Assembly: GCA_944389415.1 (NCBI GenBank)
Contig: CALXMF010000008.1
Coordinates: 1 to 64,000, forward strand
Source: an uncultured Spirochaetota bacterium
Lineage (GTDB): Bacteria; Spirochaetota; Spirochaetia; Treponematales; Treponemataceae
Length of the DNA: 64,000 bases
Direction: 5' to 3'
How positions within the stretch are numbered: the first letter of the stretch is position 1; each line of letters begins with the position of its first letter. Below, piece by piece: positions 25,161 to 34,512 of this stretch. Position numbers and translations under genes: made by a program. Under the pieces are notes generated by a model, which was given only the letters and a program-made list of their open reading frames with translations, searched no databases and had not been told where the DNA came from.

Positions 25161-26512
25161 GAGAAAAACTCCTGTATAAAATTCTGATCTTTATGTGCTG
25201 CTGCAACAATGATCGTATCTCCCTTTGTGAGCGTGTATGAACCGCCAGGAATAAAATTTTCATCCTCTCCGCGTTTTACGCCCGCTATAATGGCTTTTCC
25301 TCTTAAGTCTATATCTTTGAGCGCTTTGCCAATATAGGTAAAATTATCATGAATAACAAATTCATATACTTCAAGATCACCGTCAAAGAGAGAATGTAGT
25401 GTTTCTATTTTTCCGCCGCGGATAAATTTAACTAATGTATCTACTGTTGCGTTTGTTGTAGAAATCGCGGCGTCAATATTAAGATGACGTGAGAGTTGTA
25501 TATAATTATTGTTTGTTTTTACCAGGGATATTACTCGCTGCGCCCCAAGGGTCTTGGCATAAAGACTGGTGATAATATTTAATTCGTCATTTTCAGTAAC
25601 AGAGACTACAAGATTCGCGTCAGAGATTTTTTCGTCTTCCCAAAGAGCCTCATCGGTTACACTTCCATTGATTACCAGTATTTTGGGGAACATTTCAACA
25701 AAGTCATTACAGATATCGGGATCTGGATCAATTAACGTAATGAGGCGCTGCCGCTCAGGAGAAAACGATGATATTAGATAATGTGCGATGCGTGTTGCTC
25801 CAACGATGACTATTTTTCGTAAGTGACAGGTTGATACCGGACCGCTGACTTCTTTGAAAATACCCATGAGATCGTCTTCATCTGATATAATTGCTACTTC
25901 ATCATTTTCATGGAGTATAGTCTCGCCTGATGGGGTAAACACTCTGTTTTTTCTGCGTATACCGGTAATCACATATTGTCCGGGCAGTTTTTTTTTCAAA
26001 TCAATTAGACTGTTATTGGCCAGCCGTGAACCTTTTGTAATCGTAGTTGTAAATAATGTGAAATGAGTTTCAGGAAAGCTGATAATATCTCTGTATAAAC
26101 CGCTTTTTATAATTCCATAAATTCTGCTTGCCGCTTCCTGGTCTGGGTTGACGATATGACTGATACCGAGAATAGGGGTGTTATGATCTTTTCCTAAATA
26201 GGTGATACCTCTGATTGCGGCAATGGTTGTTCGTACTTCTGGAAATTGAGAGGCTACTATACCGCATGATACAAGGTTGACTTCATCGCTGTCTGTAACA
26301 GCGATGACGGCATCGGCGTTTTCGCAGCCTGCTTCTTTAAGCATATCGAGATCTGTAGCGCTGCCGCAGATTGCCATACAATCAAGTTTTGATGTTGCTG
26401 CATTACAGCGGGTGATATTTGTATCAAGAAATGTGACGTTCTTTTTTTCTTCGATGAGGTGTCTCGCAAGGCGCAGGCCTCTCCGTCCTGCGCCGAATAT
26501 GATAACGTTCAT
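25157..26512 (-). CDS. trkA: Trk potassium uptake regulatory subunit
   Basis: A 451-residue cytoplasmic gating subunit made of two RCK halves. Each has an NAD-binding Rossmann domain (IIFGAGRRGLRLARHL; IVGATRIAHYL) and a TrkA-C domain (the last ends FIPGGSYTLTKGDTIIVAA). It binds NAD(H)/ATP and controls TrkH. First gene of the trkAH pair. Confidence 0.95.
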   Translation of the reverse strand: MNVIIFGAGRRGLRLARHLIEEKKNVTFLDTNITRCNAATSKLDCMAICGSATDLDMLKEAGCENADAVIAVTDSDEVNLVSCGIVASQFPEVRTTIAAIRGITYLGKDHNTPILGISHIVNPDQEAASRIYGIIKSGLYRDIISFPETHFTLFTTTITKGSRLANNSLIDLKKKLPGQYVITGIRRKNRVFTPSGETILHENDEVAIISDEDDLMGIFKEVSGPVSTCHLRKIVIVGATRIAHYLISSFSPERQRLITLIDPDPDICNDFVEMFPKILVINGSVTDEALWEDEKISDANLVVSVTENDELNIITSLYAKTLGAQRVISLVKTNNNYIQLSRHLNIDAAISTTNATVDTLVKFIRGGKIETLHSLFDGDLEVYEFVIHDNFTYIGKALKDIDLRGKAIIAGVKRGEDENFIPGGSYTLTKGDTIIVAAAHKDQNFIQEFFS

Positions 26513-26581
26513 AGTGTTTATATTATATCCTCTAAATAACAGCGGGGCAATAATAAATTAATATTGTCTGTGATATCGAAT

Positions 26582-27949
26582 TTATACATAATTTTTTTTA
26601 TATTTTTTACCATTAAGTGTGAATAGTGTATTTTTATGTTTTTTATAATAACAGAAACCTGTAATATCAGCTAGCGCCCAACCGATGGGAACTGCCCACC
26701 ATATTCCCTGGACTCCAATGCTTTGTACTCCTGCGAGCGTGTACGCAAGCACTACTCGTATACCGAGAGATATAATCGTCAGAATTACTGATATGCCGGG
26801 TTTTTCTACTGCACGATATAAACCATATAATAAAAACAGTATACCGATTCCTATATAGAATATACCCTCTATTCTAAGATATTGTACACCGCTTGAAATA
26901 ATGAGTGTTTCCTCCGGGCTGATGAAAATATGCATAAGTTGTTCAGCAAAAAGAAAAACGGATATTGATATGCAAATACTGAAGATGGATGCTGTTAGCA
27001 CTGCTTTTTTTATTCCTTCTCGGATACGCTTTTGTTTACCTGCGCCATAGTTTTGAGCAATGAATATTGAAAACGCATTGCCAAAATCCTGAACTGGCAT
27101 ATAAGCAAAGGAATCAATTTTTACTGCCGCCGCAAATGCCGCCATAATGGATATTCCAAAACTATTTACCAACCCCTGTATCATAAGGATTCCCAGATTC
27201 ATAATCGATTGCTGCAGCGCTGTCAGAAATGAAAATCTGGTAATTCTCACTACCGCTTTTATTTCTGGGTGTAAATCAGCGCGCCTGATACGGAAATCTG
27301 GATATCGTATGTATGTATAAAACGCGAGTCCAAAACCGGAAATATATTGTGACGCTATTGTGGCTGCCGCCGCTCCTGAAACACCCCACTTTAGAACAAG
27401 TATAAAGTACAGATCCAGTATGATGTTGAGAATGGTGCATATAGCAAGAAAAAACAGCGGAACAGCTGAATTGCCAGAGGATCTAAGCAGAGCGGCAAAA
27501 TAATTATATAGGAATGTTGCTGGAATACCCGCAAAGATAATGAGCAGATAACTGCGCATGAGTAATGTGACTGAGGCGGGAACTTGAAGCAGCTTAATGA
27601 TTAAGTCTATGCAGATAAACGATACGGCGGTAAGTATGATAGTAACAATAAAAATAAGTATAAAAGCTGCTCCCATGTTTTCGTGAAGGCGCCGCATATC
27701 TGATTGTCCGTAACAGATTGAAAATGCTGCTCCGCTTCCCATGCATAAGCCAAGTATTATAGCTGTGAGAAAGGTCATAAGTGAATATGACGAACCTACA
27801 GCAGCGAGTGCCTCCGCTCCAAGAAATCTGCCTACAACGAGTGTATCTGCTATGTTATAAAATTGCTGAAGAAGATTTCCCGCTATCATTGGAAGCGCAA
27901 ATAGAATAAGCGTTTTTGTAATGGGACCTTCAGTCATATTTTTTTGCAT
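26582..27949 (-). CDS. MATE family efflux transporter
   Basis: A 455-residue multidrug/toxin extrusion protein of the NorM/DinF-like group with 12 predicted helices. FALPMIAGNLLQQFYNIADTL split over the first two helices and the VGRFLGAEALAAVGSSY segment are diagnostic. It moves cationic compounds out using Na+ or H+. It starts 55 bp after the LacI-type regulator on the same strand and may be cotranscribed with it, but a functional link to the sugar genes is unproven. Confidence 0.9.
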   Translation of the reverse strand: MQKNMTEGPITKTLILFALPMIAGNLLQQFYNIADTLVVGRFLGAEALAAVGSSYSLMTFLTAIILGLCMGSGAAFSICYGQSDMRRLHENMGAAFILIFIVTIILTAVSFICIDLIIKLLQVPASVTLLMRSYLLIIFAGIPATFLYNYFAALLRSSGNSAVPLFFLAICTILNIILDLYFILVLKWGVSGAAAATIASQYISGFGLAFYTYIRYPDFRIRRADLHPEIKAVVRITRFSFLTALQQSIMNLGILMIQGLVNSFGISIMAAFAAAVKIDSFAYMPVQDFGNAFSIFIAQNYGAGKQKRIREGIKKAVLTASIFSICISISVFLFAEQLMHIFISPEETLIISSGVQYLRIEGIFYIGIGILFLLYGLYRAVEKPGISVILTIISLGIRVVLAYTLAGVQSIGVQGIWWAVPIGWALADITGFCYYKKHKNTLFTLNGKKYKKNYV

Positions 27950-28003
27950 CAGAATATTTTCTCTTTTAGTATAGATAAAATAATTAACTTCACAGCTTAG
28001 TGG

Positions 28004-29059
28004 TTAGTTTTCATCATCGATATTTTCTGCAATTTTTATGATCGTATTCATCAAGATTTGTTCTTCAGGGCGGTCATTCTGATCAAGTATATAATTAAAA
28101 AGTGTATGTACTGCCTGATACCCTTGTCTGTATGGAGATTGGCAAATAGTAAAATCAATTAAACCTTCTTTGATAAGCTGCTTTGTTTCAGGCAAATCAT
28201 CAAATACAATAATACGTATCTGTTTTATGTTCAGCTTCATGTCTGCTTGCCGCAGTGCTGTACAGACACCGGCAACACAAGATGCCGCGATGTAGATACA
28301 GTTTATTTCAGGATGAGCGTCAAACAAAGCAAGCGCCGGCAGAAAAACATATTCATCATTATCAAACCCTTCTATTATATTTATAACGGAGTGTGATACC
28401 TGATATGTTTTCAATCCGTCGATAAAACCGCTGATACGCTCGTTATGACCTTTTATATTGAGAGAGCCGGTAAAAACCGCAATACGAAGTGGCTGTTCGG
28501 TATTATCAAGGAGTTTTGATAATAATTGTGCGGCAGTTTTACCGCCTTTATAATAGTTGCTTCCTATATAACAGATACGTTTTGTATTGGGGATATCGGT
28601 ATTAACTGCAATAACCGGAATATTTTTTTCAATTATTTCATTAATGACGGTACATACTTCTGGTACATCAAGTGTAGAAAGGCACAGTGCACCGCAGCCT
28701 TCATCAATTAATGTTTGAATTGCGCTGATATGCTGTTCTGGTTCAAACCCTTTTATATTTTGTATTTTGAGCGAAACTCCGTAATCTTCAAGCTCCTGCT
28801 GCGCATCCGTATATCCCTTAATGACAGCATCAAAAAAGAGATTGCCAACACCTGGCATAAGACACCCTATGGTAAGAGGTTGTTTCTTTACAGCGAGAAT
28901 ACGTCCTGCTTTATTCATCTTAAAAGAATGCTGTTGTGCTATCTGACGTATTTTTTCCGCTATATCAGGTTTTACTCCACCTCGGTTGTGTAATACGCGA
29001 TCAACTGTACCGCGTGAGACTCCTGCCTGTTCTGCTATTTCTTTTATTGTGATTGCCAT
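28004..29059 (-). CDS. LacI-family transcriptional regulator of the adjacent sugar locus
   Basis: A 351-residue repressor. The N-terminal helix-turn-helix is ITIKEIAEQAGVSRGTVDRV with the hinge helix near residue 50; the rest is a periplasmic-binding-protein-like sugar sensor (LTIGCLMPGVGNLFFDAV, YIGSNYYKGGKTAAQLL). It lies next to the isomerase genes and the divergent sugar transporter. Two operator-like palindromes with a central CG, typical of LacI targets, occur in the 31.4-31.8 kb divergent region, so this protein is the obvious candidate to bind them. Confidence 0.88.
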   Translation of the reverse strand: MAITIKEIAEQAGVSRGTVDRVLHNRGGVKPDIAEKIRQIAQQHSFKMNKAGRILAVKKQPLTIGCLMPGVGNLFFDAVIKGYTDAQQELEDYGVSLKIQNIKGFEPEQHISAIQTLIDEGCGALCLSTLDVPEVCTVINEIIEKNIPVIAVNTDIPNTKRICYIGSNYYKGGKTAAQLLSKLLDNTEQPLRIAVFTGSLNIKGHNERISGFIDGLKTYQVSHSVINIIEGFDNDEYVFLPALALFDAHPEINCIYIAASCVAGVCTALRQADMKLNIKQIRIIVFDDLPETKQLIKEGLIDFTICQSPYRQGYQAVHTLFNYILDQNDRPEEQILMNTIIKIAENIDDEN

Positions 29060-29217
29060 ATCATTTTATCTTATTATATCGTTATTTATATTTCTGTACA
29101 ATGAATAGCAAAAATATACAATATTTTATATGAAGAGAGAATTTTGCTTTCTGCTTTGTGTTTAATAAATTAATGTAGTAGTATCGTTTGTATGTTACTA
29201 GAATTGGTACAGGGTAT

Positions 29218-29249
29218 AACCTGCCTGCTTTTTATAAAGCAGGCAGGTT
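29218..29249. terminator. 14-bp perfect hairpin after the isomerase gene
   Basis: 29218-29231 pairs perfectly with 29236-29249 around TTAT/ATAA. No T-run follows on either strand, so it may stabilise the isomerase mRNA end or act as a non-canonical terminator. Confidence 0.6.
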
Positions 29250-29264
29250 GTCTATCAAACAGAA

Positions 29265-30749
29265 TCAGACAAATGGATTTTCGTCTTTGTACAGCATTGT
29301 TTTGGGCTGGTTAAAAGAGATGTCTTCGATTCCTAGATAGTTGAATACGGTATACAGTGTTTTTCCGATGGAACCGAATGCGACTGCTCCATGGTGTGGG
29401 TAGCGTTTTGATATCAATACATGACGATAGAAACGTCCCATTTCTGGAATAGCGAATATACCGATACCGCCAAATGAGCGGGTGGCGACAGGCAATACTT
29501 CACCCTGAGCAATATAAGCGTGGAGGGTAGCGTCTGCACTGCTTTGTAATCTAAAGAATGTGATCTTGCCCGGTACTATATCGCCTTCCAGTGTACCTCG
29601 GGTAAAGTCTGGCGTATTGCCGTTTTCGAGCAGCCGGTTCTGTATAAGTTGGAATTTTACAGCGCCTGCTTTAAGCCTGCAGAATGGGGTATTTCCGCAA
29701 TGGAATCCCATAAAAGTATCCCGGAGTGTATAATTATATTTGTTCTTGATTTCTTCTTCATACATATCAGCAGGAACAGAATTATTTATATCAAGAAGTG
29801 TAACAGGTTCGCCGGTTATACAAGTTCCAATATATTCTGAGAGCGCTCCGTAAATATCAACCTCACAGGCTACTGGAATGCCTCGGGATGCAAGACGGCT
29901 GTTTACATAGCATGGTTCAAAACCAAATTCTTTTGGGAATGCAGGCCAACATTTATCCGCAAAAACAACATATTTGCGGGCTCCTTTATTCTGTTCTGCC
30001 CAGTCAAGCAGTGTCAGTTCAAATTGAGCCATACGTGGAAGCAGATCTGGATACTGGTTGCCTGATGCACCAAGTTCACTCGCCATATCTTTTACAACAT
30101 CTTGAATCCTTGGATCATTGGCATGAGCTCGATATGCAACAAGCAAATCTAATTCTGAGTTTTCCTGAATTTCAATACCAAGGTCATAGAGCGGTTTTAT
30201 TGGCGCGTTGCAGGCAAAGAAGTCCTGCGGACGCGGACCGAAAGTAATAATCTTGAGAGATGATAACCCGATAAGTGTCCGTGCGACAGGAATAAAGTCC
30301 TGTATCATACCAGCGATATCCTGTGCTGTACCGACGGGATATTCTGGAATTACAGCTTTTAATTTTCTCAGCCCAAGATTATATGAACAGTTCAGCATAC
30401 CGCAGTATGCGTCGCCTCGGCCGTTAATAAGATCATTTCCGTGTTCTTCCGCTGCGGCGGCATACATAACCGGTCCGTTAAAATTAGCTGCGATTAGTGT
30501 TTCGGGTGTTTCCGGACCAAAATTACCAAGAAAAACAACAAGTGCATTGCAGTTTGCTTTTTTGACTTCATCAACTGCTTTAAGCATATCTGTTTCATTT
30601 TCCACGGTAGTATGTGCTTCATAGATGGCAGTTCCGTTTGCAGCACATGCTTCAACAATCGCTTTTCGTCTGCGTTCTGATAGTGAAATAACAAAACAGT
30701 CTCGTGAAACAGCGATAATTCCAAGTTTTACCTCAGGAATATTATTCAT
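29265..30749 (-). CDS. L-fucose/L-arabinose isomerase family enzyme
   Basis: A 494-residue protein of the FucI/AraA-like superfamily (COG2407 type). The Rossmann-like N-terminal part reads LGIIAVSRDCFVISLSERRR and NALVVFLGNFGPETPE; later blocks are KIITFGPRPQDFFACNAPIK, CEVDIYGALSEYIGTC, and FMGFHCGNTPFCRL. Family members interconvert aldoses and ketoses with Mn2+. The substrate is not evident: the neighbourhood offers a xylulokinase-like kinase and a ChvE-type transporter but no XylA. It follows a DUF4867 gene by 42 bp in the same operon, with ribosome site AAGGAG. Confidence 0.82.
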   Translation of the reverse strand: MNNIPEVKLGIIAVSRDCFVISLSERRRKAIVEACAANGTAIYEAHTTVENETDMLKAVDEVKKANCNALVVFLGNFGPETPETLIAANFNGPVMYAAAAEEHGNDLINGRGDAYCGMLNCSYNLGLRKLKAVIPEYPVGTAQDIAGMIQDFIPVARTLIGLSSLKIITFGPRPQDFFACNAPIKPLYDLGIEIQENSELDLLVAYRAHANDPRIQDVVKDMASELGASGNQYPDLLPRMAQFELTLLDWAEQNKGARKYVVFADKCWPAFPKEFGFEPCYVNSRLASRGIPVACEVDIYGALSEYIGTCITGEPVTLLDINNSVPADMYEEEIKNKYNYTLRDTFMGFHCGNTPFCRLKAGAVKFQLIQNRLLENGNTPDFTRGTLEGDIVPGKITFFRLQSSADATLHAYIAQGEVLPVATRSFGGIGIFAIPEMGRFYRHVLISKRYPHHGAVAFGSIGKTLYTVFNYLGIEDISFNQPKTMLYKDENPFV

Positions 30750-30791
30750 GATTATCTCCTTTTGTGTATGTTGTGAGTATACAAAATATTA

Positions 30792-31415
30792 TCAGACAGT
30801 GATATTAGATCCTGTCAATCCAATGAACGCTCCTTGCTTTGCTTCTGGAGAATCAGGGTGTGCGATTAGCCATTTGTTGCGTGCCCACAGTAATTTATCC
30901 TCATCTGTGAGCTCTTGAATCTGCGGCTTTTCTGTATTTGTGTCTCTTGGTAAAACAATCGCAACTCGGAAACCGTCATCCGCCGCAGTACACGGTGCGT
31001 AGTGAAGTGTTGTTTCGTATAACTGAACCGCGGTGCCTGCCGGGACTTTAAATGCTTCCACCACCGAGGTATCAAGTGTCCCATGATTTATTTTATCAAG
31101 TGGGGCAATTAGTAAAATAATATCATCAGCAGCAATATTTATTTCGCTGCCTCGATGATATTCAAGACAATTTAGTGTATGATTGCTGCCGTTGCAGTAT
31201 CCGATTTGGATTGGCATTCCTCCATATATATTGTTAGATAATAACTGCATATCAGGCAGCTGTTCCAGTGATGATTCACTGGGAACATAAAGAACCTCAT
31301 TGCTTGGTTTTGGTGTTTTTTCTGTTAAAACTGAAAGTAATTGATCAAAATGGATTTCTGTTATTACTTTTCCATATATGCTGAATGAGGAATCGAATAC
31401 AGATTTGATGGTCAT
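30792..31415 (-). CDS. DUF4867 family protein
   Basis: A 207-residue protein with a cupin-like, beta-rich fold: LNCLEYHRGSEINIAADDII, then VVEAFKVPAGTAVQLYETTL followed by HYAPC. The pattern EYHRGSE...H is reminiscent of cupin metal ligands and of ureidoglycolate-lyase-like cupins. Members of DUF4867 tend to lie beside sugar isomerases; a role as sugar-acid enzyme or mutarotase-like helper is conjecture. First gene of the minus-strand operon, preceded by an operator at 31448. Confidence 0.72.
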   Translation of the reverse strand: MTIKSVFDSSFSIYGKVITEIHFDQLLSVLTEKTPKPSNEVLYVPSESSLEQLPDMQLLSNNIYGGMPIQIGYCNGSNHTLNCLEYHRGSEINIAADDIILLIAPLDKINHGTLDTSVVEAFKVPAGTAVQLYETTLHYAPCTAADDGFRVAIVLPRDTNTEKPQIQELTDEDKLLWARNKWLIAHPDSPEAKQGAFIGLTGSNITV

Positions 31416-31447
31416 ATGTATGCTCCATAAAGAATCTTATAGTGTAA

Positions 31448-31461
31448 TGTGCTCGTGCACA
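31448..31461. promoter_or_regulatory. Operator 1, TGTGCTCGTGCACA
   Basis: A near-perfect palindrome 33 bp before the DUF4867 start, differing from operator 2 only at one central base. Its position fits repression of the minus-strand operon. Confidence 0.72.
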
Positions 31462-31689
31462 TATTATGATAATTCATCATATTTTTTTTGTCAATGAGAA
31501 ATAGTTTTATTATTAGTTTTATTATTAAGGACTGTAATTAATCAGAATCAAATCTATATTTTACTCGCTGAGATAAAGTATTCTATCTAATTTGTGCAAG
31601 TATATTCAGAGTTTTTTAAGTTCAAACGATTACTATTTCTGATTTTTTGTGATCTTACTGTTTACAAAAATATAAAAATAAAAAAACAC

Positions 31690-31719
31690 TTGACAATTTT
31701 TTGAAAAGGATATTACTAT
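31690..31719 (+). promoter_or_regulatory. Promoter of the chvE-mmsAB-kinase operon
   Basis: TTGACA at 31690-31695, 18-bp spacer, TACTAT at 31714-31719. The -10 hexamer forms the left end of the operator palindrome, the standard geometry for repression by blocking RNA polymerase. Confidence 0.7.
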
Positions 31720-31749
31720 ATTTTTGTGCTCGAGCACAAAAATATAGTA
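31714..31749. promoter_or_regulatory. Operator 2 within a 36-bp perfect palindrome
   Basis: A palindrome with no mismatch over 36 bp centred on CG at 31731-31732. The core TGTGCTCGAGCACA matches operator 1. The extended A/T arms go beyond the usual LacI site of 14-20 bp. In the RNA it could also form a long hairpin in the leader of chvE. Confidence 0.82.
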
Positions 31750-31785
31750 CAGGTCTTTTGGTACTTAATTTTTTTGGAGGACAAG

Positions 31786-32859
31786 ATGAAAAAACTCTTA
31801 TCAATTGTAGTTGGCTTAATTCTGGCCACTAATTTGTTTGCCGGTGGTAATAAAGACGCTTCCGCAATTAAAGTTGGAGTTTCCATGCCGACACAGAGTC
31901 TTCAGCGATGGAATCAAGATGGCAGTAACATGAAAGCGGAACTTGAAAAGGCAGGGTATAAAGTAGATTTGCAGTATGCAGGTGATAATGATATTCCAAC
32001 TCAAGTTGCTCAAATTGAAAACATGATAATGGGGAATTGTAAGGTTATTGTTATCGCTGCTATTGATGGTTCTGCATTAACAGAAGCATTGAAAGGCGCT
32101 AAAGATCGGGGAATTCCTGTTATTGCGTATGATCGCTTGATTATGAACAGTGATGCTGTTTCTTATTATGCAACGTTTGATAATTATAAAGTTGGAGTTA
32201 CTCAGGGCTCATTTATCAGGGATTCTTTGAATCTGGATAAAGAGGCAGGTCCTTTTTACATGGAAATTTTTACAGGTCCTACAGATGATAATAATACAAA
32301 CTTTTTCTATGGCGGGGCAATGGATGTTTTGAAACCATACATTGACAGCGGCAAATTGATAATTCGTTCTGGACAGACAACACTTGCTCAATGTGCGACA
32401 CTTAACTGGTCAATGGAAGAGGCTCAGAAACGTATGGAAAACCTCATTTCTGCTAATCAGTATGGCCCCACGGGAACTCAGCTTGATGCTGTTTTGTGTT
32501 CCAATGATTCCACAGCTAATGGCGTTACCAATGCCCTTATCTCCGCCGGTTATACAGCTGACACTATTCCTGTGATTACAGGACAGGATTGTGATAAACC
32601 TTCTGTAAAAAATATGATTAAAGGTTATCAGGCTATGTCTGTGTTCAAGGATACAAGAACTTTGGCTTCAAAAGTTGTTGAAATGGTAAATTCAATTATT
32701 AAAGGCACATCGGTTTCTGTGAATGATAAAGAAACATATGATAATGGTATTGGAATCATTCCGGCATTTTTATGTGAACCTGTTGCTGTAACAATTGAGA
32801 ATTATAAACAAATGCTGATAGACAGCGGTTATTACACAGAAGCTGATATTGCACTGTAA
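31786..32859 (+). CDS. chvE: ChvE-type multiple-monosaccharide-binding protein
   Basis: A 357-residue periplasmic sugar-binding protein. The start MKKLLSIVVG is fixed by TTGGAGGACAAG just upstream; in-frame upstream codons lie over the operator and promoter. Signal peptide MKKLLSIVVGLILATNLFAG. Family blocks: VGVSMPTQSLQRWNQDG, AQIENMIMGNCKVIVIAAID and GQDCDKPSVKNMIKGYQAMS. It delivers pentoses or related aldoses to MmsAB. Confidence 0.9.
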   Translation: MKKLLSIVVGLILATNLFAGGNKDASAIKVGVSMPTQSLQRWNQDGSNMKAELEKAGYKVDLQYAGDNDIPTQVAQIENMIMGNCKVIVIAAIDGSALTEALKGAKDRGIPVIAYDRLIMNSDAVSYYATFDNYKVGVTQGSFIRDSLNLDKEAGPFYMEIFTGPTDDNNTNFFYGGAMDVLKPYIDSGKLIIRSGQTTLAQCATLNWSMEEAQKRMENLISANQYGPTGTQLDAVLCSNDSTANGVTNALISAGYTADTIPVITGQDCDKPSVKNMIKGYQAMSVFKDTRTLASKVVEMVNSIIKGTSVSVNDKETYDNGIGIIPAFLCEPVAVTIENYKQMLIDSGYYTEADIAL

Positions 32860-32876
32860 TTATTGTATCTAATTGA

Positions 32877-32900
32877 AAAGGGCAGTTTAGACTGCCCTTT
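32877..32900 (+). terminator. Intercistronic hairpin between chvE and mmsA
   Basis: A perfect 10-bp stem, AAAGGGCAGT with ACTGCCCTTT, around TTAG. It lacks a T-run beyond TTT and probably raises the amount of binding-protein mRNA relative to the ABC subunits. Confidence 0.65.
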
Positions 32901-32947
32901 GCTGGAGAACGTGTGTCGCTGAAGATTTACGATCCAGAGGGGGTATT

Positions 32948-34510
32948 ATGGCGAAAACACTGTTAGAAATGCGCGGTATTACAAAAACATTTCCTGGAGT
33001 AAAAGCACTCTGTGATGTAAATCTACAGATAGAAGAAGGTGAAATACACGCATTAGTTGGTGAAAACGGAGCTGGAAAATCTACATTAATGAATGTACTC
33101 AGCGGTATTTATCCGTATGGTTCATATACGGGAGATATTCTGTATGATGGTTCTGTATGCCGTTTCAATACTATCAAAGACAGTGAAGATAAAGGAATAG
33201 TTATTATTCATCAGGAACTTGCATTAGTTCCTTTTTTATCCATTGGCGAGAATATATTCCTGGGTAATGAACGTAAAACATGGAATGGTATTGACTGGGA
33301 TGAAACTTACCAGCTATCAGCGTCTTTACTTGATTTGGTTGGGCTTCATGAATCACCACATACTTTGATAAAAGATATTGGAGTGGGTAAACAGCAGCTT
33401 GTTGAAATTGCAAAAGCTCTGGCAAAAAATGTGAAGTTATTGATTCTGGATGAACCAACAGCATCTTTAAATGAAAGTGATTCAAAACAACTTCTTGATT
33501 TACTGCTTCGTTTTAAAGCTGATGGTATGACATCTATCATTATTTCTCATAAATTAAATGAAGTATCATATGTTGCGGATCATATTACTGTTATTCGTGA
33601 TGGTCAAACAATACGAACGTTAGATAAAAATATAGATAGTTTTGATGAAAATGTGATTATAAGTGCGATGGTCGGCCGAAGTTTAACAGATCGTTTTCCA
33701 AAAAGAACGTGTTCGGCAGGAGATGTCGCTTTAGAAATTAAAAATTGGACAGTATATCATCCACTATACGAAGAACAGAAAGTGTGTGATGGAGTTAATT
33801 TAAATGTGCGCCGGGGAGAAGTTGTTGGTATTGCAGGCCTTATTGGAGCAGGGCGGACTGAAATGGCTATGAGTGTATTTGGTCATAGCTATGGGCGCAA
33901 TATTAGCGGACAGGTTTTTCTTAATGGAAAAGAAGTGCACATGCATTCTGTTCGTTCTGCAATTGAACATCATCTTGCATACGTTACAGAAGATCGAAAA
34001 GGCAATGGACTAATATTGTCTTCTTCGATTGCGGAAAATACTACACTTGCAAAGTTGGATAAAATAAGTCGCCATCAGATTCTTGATCCTGATTTGGAAC
34101 GTACGGTTGCAGAAGAATATCGTGAAAAAATGCATACAAAATGTTCAGGTATTGAGCAGCTTGTTGGAAACCTTTCAGGTGGTAATCAACAAAAAGTATT
34201 GCTGAGCAAATGGATGTTTGCTGACCCTGAAATATTGATTCTTGACGAACCTACTCGAGGTATTGATGTTGGTGCAAAATATGAAATTTATTGTATCATC
34301 AACAATCTTGTTGCTGCCGGTAAAAGCGTTCTGATGATTTCATCAGAAATGCCGGAATTATTAGGAATGTGTGATCGCATTTATGTTATGAATGAAGGCC
34401 GGATTGTTGGAGAATTAGACCGCAGTGAAGCGACACAGGAATCAATTATGGCCTGCATTCTTCAAAGCAGCAGTACAGCTGCTATAGATTCTGAAAAAAA
34501 AGGAGTTTAG
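32948..34510 (+). CDS. mmsA: Multiple monosaccharide ABC transporter ATP-binding protein
   Basis: A 520-residue tandem ATPase of the RbsA/XylG class. First half: Walker [10 protein letters not shown], then [13 protein letters not shown] and Walker [12 protein letters not shown]. Second half: degenerate Walker [13 protein letters not shown], intact signature [15 protein letters not shown], and [13 protein letters not shown]. It powers uptake through MmsB. Ribosome site GAGGGGG precedes the ATG. Confidence 0.95.
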   Translation: MAKTLLEMRGITKTFPGVKALCDVNLQIEEGEIHALVGENGAGKSTLMNVLSGIYPYGSYTGDILYDGSVCRFNTIKDSEDKGIVIIHQELALVPFLSIGENIFLGNERKTWNGIDWDETYQLSASLLDLVGLHESPHTLIKDIGVGKQQLVEIAKALAKNVKLLILDEPTASLNESDSKQLLDLLLRFKADGMTSIIISHKLNEVSYVADHITVIRDGQTIRTLDKNIDSFDENVIISAMVGRSLTDRFPKRTCSAGDVALEIKNWTVYHPLYEEQKVCDGVNLNVRRGEVVGIAGLIGAGRTEMAMSVFGHSYGRNISGQVFLNGKEVHMHSVRSAIEHHLAYVTEDRKGNGLILSSSIAENTTLAKLDKISRHQILDPDLERTVAEEYREKMHTKCSGIEQLVGNLSGGNQQKVLLSKWMFADPEILILDEPTRGIDVGAKYEIYCIINNLVAAGKSVLMISSEMPELLGMCDRIYVMNEGRIVGELDRSEATQESIMACILQSSSTAAIDSEKKGV

Positions 34511-34512
34511 TT

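Larger units (their letters stand above)
31416..31785. promoter_or_regulatory. Divergent regulatory region of the sugar locus
   Basis: A 370-bp non-coding region between the DUF4867-isomerase operon and chvE. It contains two LacI-type operators and the transporter promoter, listed separately. The middle part (31,480-31,680) is AT-rich with nothing recognisable. Confidence 0.8.
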
